Origin: Bacteroidota bacterium
GTDB lineage: Bacteria > Bacteroidota > Bacteroidia > 2-12-FULL-35-15
DNA: 64,000 bases
Direction: 5' to 3'
Assembly (NCBI GenBank): GCA_003151815.1
Contig: PLYN01000049.1
Location: 16,566-80,565 of the forward strand
Numbering within the stretch: the first letter of the stretch is position 1; each line of letters opens with the position of its first letter. The translations under genes and the position numbers were made by a program. The notes below the pieces were generated by a model, which ran no database searches, was not told the DNA's origin, and was given only the letters and a program-made list of their open reading frames with translations. This document shows, piece by piece, positions 9,265 through 17,010 of the stretch.

Positions 9265-9303
9265 AAATGCGCCCCGATTAGTTTTCGGGGCGCATTTTTT
9301 TTT
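9265..9303 (+). terminator. Rho-independent terminator after pstS
   Basis: AAATGCGCCCCGA and TCGGGGCGCATTT form a 13-bp perfect GC-rich stem around a 7-nt loop, followed by a run of T. It is the strongest terminator in the window. Confidence 0.93.
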
Positions 9304-9314
9304 GATAAATAAAG

Positions 9315-9322
9315 TATATTTG
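9315..9322 (+). promoter_or_regulatory. Promoter -7 box for methyltransferase operon
   Basis: TATATTTG matches TAnnTTTG and lies just after the pstS terminator and about 80 bp before the next start codon. This suggests the following three genes are transcribed independently of pstS. Confidence 0.5.
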
Positions 9323-9402
9323 TGGGGAGATTGAGCGTTGTTCTTCTTTGGCAGTAACATACTTAAAAATTCGTATCATTGTAACATAAACATTTATATC
9401 AT

Positions 9403-10020
9403 ATGGGCTTTTACTCAAAATACATCCTTCCAAGCTTTATTAATTTGGCTTGTAAAATAAATTCTATTACAAAGCAACGTGAAAAAGTAATTCCTTTGGC
9501 ACATGGTAATATATTGGAAATTGGTGTTGGTTCGGGATTAAACCTTCCTTTTTATGATAAAAATAAAATTAGTAAACTCACAGCCATTGACCCTTCGGAA
9601 GACCTTTGGAAAAAAGTGGCAGTCGATCTAAAAAAACTTCCATTTGATTTTGAGTTTATCAAAGCTTCGGCAGAAGAACTACCTTTTGCGGACAAAAGTT
9701 TTGATACAATAGTAGTTACTTATTCCTTATGCACTATTCCAGATGCAAACAAAGCTTTAATAGAAATGCGAAGGGTACTTAAAAAAGATGGCGTTTTAAT
9801 TTTTTGCGAACATGGTAAAGCTCCCGATAAGAACGTTCTTTTGGTGCAACAATTTGTAAACCCAGTATGGAAACAAATGGCTGGAGGTTGTAATCTCCAT
9901 AGAAATATTCCTGAAATTTTAGAAAATAGTGGTTTTAAAATTCAAGATATAAAAAAAATGTACATTCCCGGATGGAGACCAGCTTGTTATAATTATTGGG
10001 GAACAGCAACTGCTATTTAA
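9403..10020 (+). CDS. Class I SAM-dependent methyltransferase
   Basis: A 205-residue Rossmann-fold methyltransferase. Motif I is ILEIGVGSGLNLPFY (about residues 32-46), the acidic end of strand 2 is TAIDPSED, the motif around ASAEELPFADKSFDTIVV carries the adenine-contacting acid, and the post-motif RRVLKKDGVLIFCEHG is typical of UbiE/COQ5-like (Methyltransf_11) enzymes. The short C-terminal region with GGCNLHRNIPEILENSGF and PGWRPACYNYWGTA resembles small thiol or methylase members. The substrate is unknown. It is the first of three genes between pstS and pstC. Confidence 0.85.
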   Translation: MGFYSKYILPSFINLACKINSITKQREKVIPLAHGNILEIGVGSGLNLPFYDKNKISKLTAIDPSEDLWKKVAVDLKKLPFDFEFIKASAEELPFADKSFDTIVVTYSLCTIPDANKALIEMRRVLKKDGVLIFCEHGKAPDKNVLLVQQFVNPVWKQMAGGCNLHRNIPEILENSGFKIQDIKKMYIPGWRPACYNYWGTATAI

Positions 10021-10086
10021 TAGATAATCTCATCTTCGATTTTAAATAAATTGAAAGATAAATTATGAACTAACAAAATAAAAAAA

Positions 10087-10629
10087 ATGACTGGAAAATT
10101 AAAAGTAGGAAGTATAGCACCAAATTTTTCATTTCTAACACCTTGGTCAGAAGAAAAAAATGTTTTTTACAATTTAGCAGAAGGAAAAACCAAAGTAATC
10201 TTTTTTTTAAGGTATTATGGTTGTTTAATTTGTCAACTTGACATCAAAACATTAAGAGATCAAATAGCATTATTTAAAGAAAAAAACATAGAAGTATTTC
10301 TTGTGATTCAAAGCTATAGAGAAACAATATCAAATAATACTCAAGTTGAAGATTGGCCTTTTCACATTGTGTGTGACCCAGATTCTCATATTTATAAAAA
10401 ATATTTAGTGAAAGCAGGAAATGTAATCCAATTTATGCATCCCGCAGGATTATTAAAACTAATCAAAGCACTCAGTAAAGGTCATAAGCATGGGAAGTTC
10501 GAAGGTAAAGAAACTCAACTCCCTGCGGTATTTGGTATAAATTCTAAAAATGAAATCATTTATGCCCACTACGGAAAACACATTAGCGATATCCCCAATA
10601 ATTCAACTATCATAAATAGTATTGCATAA
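10087..10629 (+). CDS. Peroxiredoxin-like (AhpC/TSA) protein
   Basis: A 180-residue thioredoxin-fold protein. After the opening VGSIAPNFSFLTPWSEE come a beta strand, VIFFLRYYGCLICQLDI (Cys-x-x-Cys at about residues 46-49), and later VCDPDSHIYKKYLV. These match AhpC/TSA 'redoxin' proteins that reduce peroxides or disulfides; here the CxxC pair replaces the lone peroxidatic Cys of classical Prx, as in the PRXL2/AhpC-like group. It has no signal peptide. It sits between two methyltransferases, which may indicate a shared detoxification function; that link is inference. Confidence 0.75.
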   Translation: MTGKLKVGSIAPNFSFLTPWSEEKNVFYNLAEGKTKVIFFLRYYGCLICQLDIKTLRDQIALFKEKNIEVFLVIQSYRETISNNTQVEDWPFHIVCDPDSHIYKKYLVKAGNVIQFMHPAGLLKLIKALSKGHKHGKFEGKETQLPAVFGINSKNEIIYAHYGKHISDIPNNSTIINSIA

Positions 10630-10657
10630 AAGAACATCAATTTACATCATATAAATT

Positions 10658-11296
10658 ATGGGAGTAAAAACTTTTTTAGCAAATCAATTAAGAAAACCCT
10701 CAGGGTGGTTTGGAAGAAAAATAGCCGGAATATTTTTAAACAAAGCCAATTCTACCTTAGAAGATATGGGTTTAAAAATTATGAATATCCAACCCTCCTC
10801 AAACATATTGGAGATCGGGTTTGGAAACGGAAGACTAATTTCCCTAATGGGTAATAAACTTACCAGCGGTAAAATTGTAGGGATCGAAATTTCTAAAGAA
10901 ATGATTGCTGCTGCCAAAAAGAAAAATCAACAATTAATTACTTCAGGAAAGTTAACACTAATAGAAGCCTCATTGGATAATATCCCTGCGAAGGATGACA
11001 GTTTTGATAAGGTATTTACGGCCAACACTATTTATTTTTGGCCCAGCATTGATTTAAATATGCAAGAAATTAAAAGAACAATTAAACCCGGCGGTTTATT
11101 TTATTGTGCTATTCGAGCAAAATCTGAAATGCTTCAGCAAAGTGTAATCAGAGATAATCAAGATACCTTTGTGAACCTATTTGAGAAAGAAGAGTTAAAA
11201 ATCTTCCTTGAAAAATCAGGTTTTATAAATGTAAAAGTTCAGGAGGAAAAAGGGAAACCCTTCACGAATATAATAGTACAAGGAACAAAAAAATAA
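10658..11296 (+). CDS. Class I SAM-dependent methyltransferase
   Basis: A 212-residue methyltransferase distinct from the one at 9403. Motif I is NILEIGFGNGRLI (about residues 49-61); VGIEISKEMI ends the second strand; SLDNIPAKDDSFDKVFTANTIYFW and IKRTIKPGGLFYCAI follow. It belongs to the Methyltransf_11/25 type, which includes phospholipid and small-molecule methylases. It starts 28 bp after the peroxiredoxin-like gene and is followed by the pstC promoter region. The substrate cannot be inferred. Confidence 0.85.
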   Translation: MGVKTFLANQLRKPSGWFGRKIAGIFLNKANSTLEDMGLKIMNIQPSSNILEIGFGNGRLISLMGNKLTSGKIVGIEISKEMIAAAKKKNQQLITSGKLTLIEASLDNIPAKDDSFDKVFTANTIYFWPSIDLNMQEIKRTIKPGGLFYCAIRAKSEMLQQSVIRDNQDTFVNLFEKEELKIFLEKSGFINVKVQEEKGKPFTNIIVQGTKK

Positions 11297-11350
11297 CCCT
11301 CGTTCGCCGTAGCGTATCAGAATAAAAAATACGTAGCAGCTGGACAGCCG

Positions 11351-11380
11351 CCTTAACATTTCCTTAACACAACCTTAACA
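11351..11380 (+). promoter_or_regulatory. Putative Pho box upstream of pstC
   Basis: CCTTAACA occurs three times, at 11351, 11362 and 11373, each exactly 11 bp apart. TTAACA direct repeats at this spacing are the known format of Pho-type response-regulator sites. The array ends 31 bp before the -7 box, exactly one 11-bp step further than at the porin promoter. Confidence 0.78.
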
Positions 11381-11411
11381 TTGAGCAATCATTTAAAATA
11401 CCCCACTCTTT

Positions 11412-11419
11412 TAACTTTG
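11412..11419 (+). promoter_or_regulatory. pstC promoter -7 box
   Basis: TAACTTTG, identical to the pstS box, lies 25 bp before the TTG start of pstC. It is the probable promoter of the pstC-pstA-pstB-phoU run under control of the upstream array. Confidence 0.65.
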
Positions 11420-11444
11420 TCCTTCTTTAAAAAAAAGACATCGC

Positions 11445-12653
11445 TTGAAAACATTTTATAAAAAATTTTTAGAAAAATTCATTGAAGGCTTGTTAATGCT
11501 AAGCAGTACCATTACTACATTAACAGTGGTACTCATTGTGTTTTTTCTCTTTAAAGAAGGAATTGGCGTATTTAATAAAAAGCCTATTGAAGAAGGTTAT
11601 GTAATTGCCATTAATAAAAACAATATAGTTACAAAAATTTCCTCTGAACAAATAAAAAATATTTACGATCAAAAAATAAAAAACTGGAAAGAGATTGGCG
11701 GCAAACCCGACTCTATTATTTTATTCAGATTAGAAGATATTTCCAATTATTACAGTGATGCAGCAATTGGCGAGAATTTTGAAGGTCTTCCAAACTGCCT
11801 CAGTCGCTTGATAGATAGCGTACCTAATATCATCGCTTTTTTTCCTGAAAAATATTTAGATAAAAATTTCAAAGGCAGACAACTCGAAATTGATAAAGTA
11901 ACACTCTCCGAATTTTTTGGTGGAAAAGAATGGTTTCCTACTGCACAACCTGCCGCACAATTAGGTGTGATGCCATTAATTTTAGGTACATTATGGGTCA
12001 GTCTGGGAGCTATTTTATTAGCATTACCACTCGGTTTGGCAGCATCCGTTTATATGAGTGAAATTGCGAGTGATAAAGTTCGTAGGATCATGAAGCCCTT
12101 GATCGAGCTGTTAGCAGGTATTCCATCTGTTGTTTACGGTTTCTTTGGCTTAGTAATAATTGTTCCGCTTATTCAAAAAACATTTAATCTCCCCGTTGGT
12201 GAAACCGCTTTAGCCGGCAGCATTATACTTGGTATTATGGCATTACCAACCATCATCACTATTTCCGAAGACGCTATGCGAAACACGCCGCGCGCTATGA
12301 AAGAAGCGAGTTTAGCGTTGGGCGCGAGTAAATGGCAAACCATTTATAAAGTGGTAATCCCCTACTCTATTTCAGGAATTACAGCTGGCGCAATTTTAGG
12401 CATTGGAAGAGCAATCGGCGAAACAATGGCGGTATTGATGGTAACCGGAAATGCAGCCGTAATACCACATTCCATTTTAGAACCTGTACGTACCATCCCA
12501 GCAACCATTGCCGCCGAATTAGGTGAAGCACCAAATGGAGGTTTACACTTTCAGGCTTTATTTGCACTGGGATGTATTTTATTTCTTATTACTTTAGTTA
12601 TCAATCTTACTGTTGAATTTATTTCAAACAGAAATAAATATAATAAGCATTAA
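11445..12653 (+). CDS. pstC: Phosphate ABC transporter permease
   Basis: Inner-membrane permease subunit of the PstSCAB phosphate importer (402 residues). TTG start: no ATG in frame gives a plausible N-terminus, and the TTG falls shortly after the promoter. TM1 is at about residues 15-40. A periplasmic insert (about 45-165) follows, and it contains a stretch strikingly like PstS (SSEQIKNIYDQKIKNWKEIGG). The permease core of five or six helices then carries the EAA-type loop EASLALGASKWQTIYKVV (about residues 288-305). The stop overlaps the pstA ATG by one base (TAATG), so the two are translationally coupled. Confidence 0.95.
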   Translation: MKTFYKKFLEKFIEGLLMLSSTITTLTVVLIVFFLFKEGIGVFNKKPIEEGYVIAINKNNIVTKISSEQIKNIYDQKIKNWKEIGGKPDSIILFRLEDISNYYSDAAIGENFEGLPNCLSRLIDSVPNIIAFFPEKYLDKNFKGRQLEIDKVTLSEFFGGKEWFPTAQPAAQLGVMPLILGTLWVSLGAILLALPLGLAASVYMSEIASDKVRRIMKPLIELLAGIPSVVYGFFGLVIIVPLIQKTFNLPVGETALAGSIILGIMALPTIITISEDAMRNTPRAMKEASLALGASKWQTIYKVVIPYSISGITAGAILGIGRAIGETMAVLMVTGNAAVIPHSILEPVRTIPATIAAELGEAPNGGLHFQALFALGCILFLITLVINLTVEFISNRNKYNKH

Positions 12654-13537
12654 TGGAAGCACCGGACGAAAATAAATTAGCTAAACGTAAAAAACGAAAT
12701 CAATTTATTGCTTTTGGAATTTTAAAACTATTGAGCTATTCCATTGTTGCTATTTTAGTTATCATATTATCTTTCATCATATACAAAGGCATTGGGGTAA
12801 TCAGTTGGGATTTTATAACTCAAATGCCGGAAGAAGGAATGACTAAAGGTGGCATCTATCCTGCTATTATCGGGACATTATGTTTGGTGGGAGGAAGCAT
12901 GATATTTGCATTTCCGATTGGTGTGCTGGCAGCCATTTATATGAATGAATATGTAAAAGATGGCATCATCAAAAAAATAATTAAACAAATGACAAATAAC
13001 CTGGCAGGTATTCCTTCCATTGTTTTTGGCCTTTTCGGAATGTCTCTATTTGTGAATAAATTAGGTTTTGGAGATTCTATTTTAGCAGGTTCACTCACAC
13101 TCGGGTTATTAGCGTTGCCTGTTGTTATCCGTACAACAGAAGAGGCTTTAAAAGCAGTTGACAACACTTTTCGCCATGCCAGTATCGGACTTGGTGCAAG
13201 TAAATGGGAAACGACAAGCAGAGTAGTTTTGCCAATTGCATTCCCAAATATCATCACCGGGCTAATCCTTTCTATTGGTCGTGTATCAGGCGAAACAGCT
13301 CCTATCCTATTTACCGTTGCAGCTTATTTTTTGCCAAAATTACCAACAAGTATTTTTGATCAGGCAATGGCTTTGCCTTATCACTTATATGTAATTTCAA
13401 CAAGTGGAACCAACATTGAAGAATCCCGACCAATTGCTTATGGTACAGCATTGGTACTTATAATAATTGTATTGATAGCTAACTTGCTTGCAAATGGCTT
13501 ACGCAAGTATTTCGGCAACAAAGTTAAAATGAATTAA
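12653..13537 (+). CDS. pstA: Phosphate ABC transporter permease
   Basis: Second permease of the Pst importer (294 residues), with about six membrane spans beginning at LSYSIVAILVIILSFIIY (about 24-41). NLAGIPSIVFGLFGM and the ATPase-contact loop HASIGLGASKWETTSRVVLP are diagnostic. The start ATG overlaps the pstC stop. The 3' end TAAAATGAATTAA is repeated exactly 62 bp downstream around a small repeat element, so the gene end appears to have been duplicated by an insertion without harming the reading frame. Confidence 0.96.
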   Translation: MEAPDENKLAKRKKRNQFIAFGILKLLSYSIVAILVIILSFIIYKGIGVISWDFITQMPEEGMTKGGIYPAIIGTLCLVGGSMIFAFPIGVLAAIYMNEYVKDGIIKKIIKQMTNNLAGIPSIVFGLFGMSLFVNKLGFGDSILAGSLTLGLLALPVVIRTTEEALKAVDNTFRHASIGLGASKWETTSRVVLPIAFPNIITGLILSIGRVSGETAPILFTVAAYFLPKLPTSIFDQAMALPYHLYVISTSGTNIEESRPIAYGTALVLIIIVLIANLLANGLRKYFGNKVKMN

Positions 13538-13599
13538 TCCTTTTTTTTCTTTCTCCTTTTTTAAGGAGAGGGCTAGGGAGAGGTAATAAAATGAATTAA
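13525..13599. repeat. 13-bp direct repeats flanking a family F element
   Basis: TAAAATGAATTAA occurs at 13525-13537 (containing the pstA stop) and again at 13587-13599. Between them is a 49-bp segment with the palindrome CTCCTTTTTTAAGGAG and then AGGGCTAGGGAGAGGT. The same word order, inverted, occurs at 40612-40644. The flanking duplication looks like a target-site duplication. Confidence 0.72.
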
Positions 13600-13600
13600 G

Positions 13601-14353
13601 ATGTATAAAATCGAATCCAAAAATGTTGACTTTTTTTATGGCGCATCTCAAGCTTTAAAAAATATTAATATCGCTTTCAAACCAAATACTGTTACGGCTT
13701 TAATTGGACCATCGGGTTGTGGAAAATCAACTTATTTAAGGCTATTCAACCGCATGAACGATTTGATCGATAATACAAAAATTGGCGGACAAATATTGAT
13801 TGATGGAGAGGACATTTATGCAAAAGGCGTGAATGTAGATAGTTTAAGAAAAAAAGTGGGAATGGTTTTTCAAAAACCCAATCCGTTTCCTAAAACTATT
13901 TTTGAAAATGTTGCTTATGGACTGCGTGTAAATGGAATTACCGATAAAAAATTTATTGAAGAACGGGTGGAAACATCAATCAAACAAGTGGTATTGTGGG
14001 ATGAAGTAAAAGATAAATTAAAAAAATCAGCATTTGAACTTTCAGGCGGACAACAACAGCGACTATGCATAGCGCGTGCATTAGCGATTCAGCCATCGGT
14101 CATTTTGATGGATGAGCCTACTTCCGCTCTCGATCCAATTTCAACTGCCAAGGTAGAAGAACTGATCTATGAATTAAAAGCAAAATATACTATTGTAATT
14201 GTCACGCACAATATGCAGCAAGCTGGTCGCGTTAGCGATACTACAGCATTTTTATACATGGGTGAATTAATTGAGTATGGTAATACAAAAACAATATTTA
14301 CCAACCCGAAAATAGAACGCACACAAAATTACATTACGGGACGATTCGGGTAA
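13601..14353 (+). CDS. pstB: Phosphate ABC transporter ATP-binding protein
   Basis: ATPase of the Pst importer (250 residues, the usual length). Walker A is GPSGCGKST (about residues 36-44), the Q-loop is in [12 protein letters not shown] (typical PstB wording), the signature is LSGGQQQR, Walker B is [13 protein letters not shown], and the switch His is in IVTHNMQQA. It works with PstC and PstA upstream and is followed by phoU, the classical order. Confidence 0.97.
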   Translation: MYKIESKNVDFFYGASQALKNINIAFKPNTVTALIGPSGCGKSTYLRLFNRMNDLIDNTKIGGQILIDGEDIYAKGVNVDSLRKKVGMVFQKPNPFPKTIFENVAYGLRVNGITDKKFIEERVETSIKQVVLWDEVKDKLKKSAFELSGGQQQRLCIARALAIQPSVILMDEPTSALDPISTAKVEELIYELKAKYTIVIVTHNMQQAGRVSDTTAFLYMGELIEYGNTKTIFTNPKIERTQNYITGRFG

Positions 14354-14445
14354 AATAGAATCAAGATATGAGACGCAAGAATCAAGACAAAAAACAGTAA
14401 CAAAATATTTTTTTGACTTTTTAACTTTTAACTTCTTAACTTAAA

Positions 14446-15123
14446 ATGAGCCATTTAGAAATTGAATTACAACAACTTAAAGCGGAAACAATAAAAATGT
14501 GGTCACTTGTAAATTTGCAATTGAGAAAAGGCAAAGATTCACTCATAAATTTGGATAAAGATCTGGCCCGTGAGGTGATGTTAAGCGAAAGACGCGTTAA
14601 TGCTTATGAACTGAAATTAGATAGAGATTGTGAAAATATTTTTGCCCTCTTTAATCCTGTAGCAGTTGATTTAAGATGCGTGTTGGCTATTTTAAAAATT
14701 AACAATAATTTAGAAAGAACAGGTGATATTGTAGAAGGCATTGCCAAATTCGTTACAAATGTGGACAGCACTTTTGATAAAAAACTTCTTGAAATTACAC
14801 GTGTCGTTGAAATGTATGAAGCAGCCATCAGCATGATGGACGAGGTTCTTGAAGCATTTGATAGAGAAAACACTTCTATTGCACGTAAAGTTTTTCAACA
14901 GGATGAATTGTTAGACGATATTAATATAAAAGCTAATGCTGTAATTGCAGACTATATCCGAAATAATCCTGAAAATATTGAAGCTGCATTATATTTACTC
15001 TCCATAATCCGAAAACTGGAAAGAGTTGGAGACCAAGCAAAAAACATGGCTGAAGAACTTATTTTTTATATAGAAGCAAAAGTGCTGAAACATCGTTCAA
15101 TAAAAGAACAAAGCAAAGAGTAG
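14446..15123 (+). CDS. phoU: Phosphate signalling complex protein PhoU
   Basis: A 225-residue all-helical protein of two PhoU repeats that couples Pst transporter state to the phosphate two-component kinase. The repeated metal-binding pattern is visible as ILKINNNLERTGDIVEGIAK (about residues 83-102) and IIRKLERVGDQAKNMAEEL (about 186-204), each with the E-R-x-G-D core. It is last in the pst operon, 92 bp after pstB. No PhoR/PhoB genes are in the window. Confidence 0.95.
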   Translation: MSHLEIELQQLKAETIKMWSLVNLQLRKGKDSLINLDKDLAREVMLSERRVNAYELKLDRDCENIFALFNPVAVDLRCVLAILKINNNLERTGDIVEGIAKFVTNVDSTFDKKLLEITRVVEMYEAAISMMDEVLEAFDRENTSIARKVFQQDELLDDINIKANAVIADYIRNNPENIEAALYLLSIIRKLERVGDQAKNMAEELIFYIEAKVLKHRSIKEQSKE

Positions 15124-15175
15124 GGTTTTTTTAATAGAGCAATTCAAGTCGCGAATGGAACCTGTAAATAATTTA

Positions 15176-15667
15176 TTATGGGGTAATTTCATTTGTTTCA
15201 ACCATATTACTTCTATGCCCCGCCCTATCCGTTAAAACAATATCAAATTTGATAATTGTATGAATTTTATTATAAACGGGTGGAGCTCTTAATTTCATTT
15301 TAATTTCTCCATCCAATGCCTTGTATTTACCAAGGGGAGTTATGTACTGAACCCGATCAGTGTAAAACAAAGTATCAAATTTTATTGTTCCCGGAGTAGC
15401 ATCGTATGGAAGAAAGATTCCTGCGGACCCTTTATATAAATATTTCATTATTAAATCAGACTGTGATACAGTATCTCCAGCAAGAACACCAATATCTCCA
15501 TCGCCATCTTTAAATCCAATGATGCAATCAGCTGAATCTATATTATACAATATAAATTGTTTGAATACAATAACCGGTATTGGTGAAAAACTCTTTTCCT
15601 TCACGCACGATGTCATCGAAGCACCAATAAGGACTAATAAAAATAGTATGTAAATAAAACGTTTCAT
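15176..15667 (-). CDS. Hypothetical lipoprotein
   Basis: A 163-residue secreted lipoprotein of unknown function. The N-terminus MKRFIYILFLLVLIGASMTSC is a lipoprotein signal with the lipid-accepting Cys at residue 21. The mature part carries a FKDGDGDIG motif, a calcium-loop-like phrase frequent in small Bacteroidota lipoproteins, and predicted beta structure (KFDTLFYTDRVQY, IIKFDIVLTDRAGH). It is monocistronic, convergent with phoU and divergent from the LuxE-like gene. Confidence 0.8.
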   Translation of the reverse strand: MKRFIYILFLLVLIGASMTSCVKEKSFSPIPVIVFKQFILYNIDSADCIIGFKDGDGDIGVLAGDTVSQSDLIMKYLYKGSAGIFLPYDATPGTIKFDTLFYTDRVQYITPLGKYKALDGEIKMKLRAPPVYNKIHTIIKFDIVLTDRAGHRSNMVETNEITP

Positions 15668-15758
15668 TAATTATGAATAGAAACATAAAATTAATAATTA
15701 TTTTTGGGCAAAGCAATCGGAAACTACATTTTTATAAAAATCAATCTCATAGTACATA

Positions 15759-16763
15759 TTGAAACCTAACATCGAATCCATTTTTGGTATCACTTCTTCT
15801 GACCAATTTAAAAAAATAGCAATTGCTATTTTTAGATATCAGGCGACTGAAAATATAGTTTACCGACAATATATCAATGCATTAAAAATCAATATTGATG
15901 CAATTACTGAACTTGAACAAATCCCTTTTTTACCCATTGAATTTTTTAAAACACATGAAATAATTACAAATTCTAAACAACAAATTCTAAACAACAAACT
16001 ATTCATAAGTAGCGGAACAACCGGAACCATCCAAAGCAAACATTATGTGAGCGATATAAGTATTTACGAAAAAAGCTATCAAAAAACGTTTGAACATTTT
16101 TATGGAAACATTGAAGAATACTGTGTTTTAGCATTACTTCCCTCCTACCTTGAACGCGAAGGCTCTTCGTTAATCTATATGATGAACGACTTAATTAAAA
16201 AAAGTAAACATCCCGAAAGTGCCTTTTATCTTCATAATTATGATGAGCTGCTTTTAAAATTAAAAGCCCTCAAAAAACAAAAAACAATTTTAGTCGGTGT
16301 AACGTATGCCTTACTGGATTTAGCTGAAATATTACTTCTCCATAAAGGGAGCAAAGAGAATTACAATAACCTAATTGTCATGGAAACCGGTGGCATGAAA
16401 GGGAAACGCGAAGAATTAGTGCGGGAAGAATTACACATCAGATTATGCAAAAATTTTGGACTTGATTTTATTCACAGCGAATACGGAATGACGGAACTCT
16501 TATCACAAGCATATTCAAAAGGTAATGGACTATTTAATTGCCCGCCCTGGATGAAAATATTAATACGAGATACCAACGACCCCTTTACTATTTTACCTGA
16601 TAATAAAACAGGTGGTATCAATGTAATTGATTTAGCTAATATCAATTCATGTTCCTTTATTGCAAGTCAGGATTTAGGAAAATCATTCTCCAATAATTCT
16701 TTTGAAGTGCTTGGACGCTTCGATAATAGCGATATCCGAGGATGTAATTTATTGGTAGGATAA
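15759..16763 (+). CDS. LuxE-like acyl-protein synthetase / AMP-forming ligase
   Basis: A 334-residue adenylating enzyme related to LuxE (PF04443). The phosphate-binding motif LFISSGTTGTIQSKHYVS (about residues 81-98) is the characteristic SSGTTG of acyl-adenylating enzymes, and HSEYGMTELLSQAY (about 242-255) corresponds to the YGxTE adenylate motif. In luminous bacteria LuxE activates fatty acids, but stand-alone homologues in Bacteroidota act on unknown acids. The start is a TTG at 15759; no in-frame ATG occurs before the conserved region. TATTTTTG at 15699 is a possible -7 box. No luxCD genes are nearby. Confidence 0.8.
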   Translation: MKPNIESIFGITSSDQFKKIAIAIFRYQATENIVYRQYINALKINIDAITELEQIPFLPIEFFKTHEIITNSKQQILNNKLFISSGTTGTIQSKHYVSDISIYEKSYQKTFEHFYGNIEEYCVLALLPSYLEREGSSLIYMMNDLIKKSKHPESAFYLHNYDELLLKLKALKKQKTILVGVTYALLDLAEILLLHKGSKENYNNLIVMETGGMKGKREELVREELHIRLCKNFGLDFIHSEYGMTELLSQAYSKGNGLFNCPPWMKILIRDTNDPFTILPDNKTGGINVIDLANINSCSFIASQDLGKSFSNNSFEVLGRFDNSDIRGCNLLVG

Positions 16764-16790
16764 ATAAGAAAAAGACATTCATTAAAAATA

Positions 16791-16827
16791 AAAAGAGTTG
16801 TTCAAATATTGAACAACTCTTTTTTTT
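16791..16827 (+). terminator. Rho-independent terminator
   Basis: AGAGTTGTTCAA and TTGAACAACTCT form a 12-bp stem with a tiny loop, followed by eight T. It ends the LuxE-like gene. The 180 bp between here and metG hold no credible gene. Confidence 0.9.
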
Positions 16828-17010
16828 ATGCTATTTTAGATTATCATTATTCTATGACAATTTTCCTAATAATGCTGCCATTTTCAGATAAGTTACATAA
16901 AATTGCCAAGCCAAATCAAAAGCTTGCAATGGCTATAGTTACAGGGGAAATAGCGTCTCGGAAAAATAATAAATTATGGAATAAAACGGATAACGAAACA
17001 AAGTTTTTTC

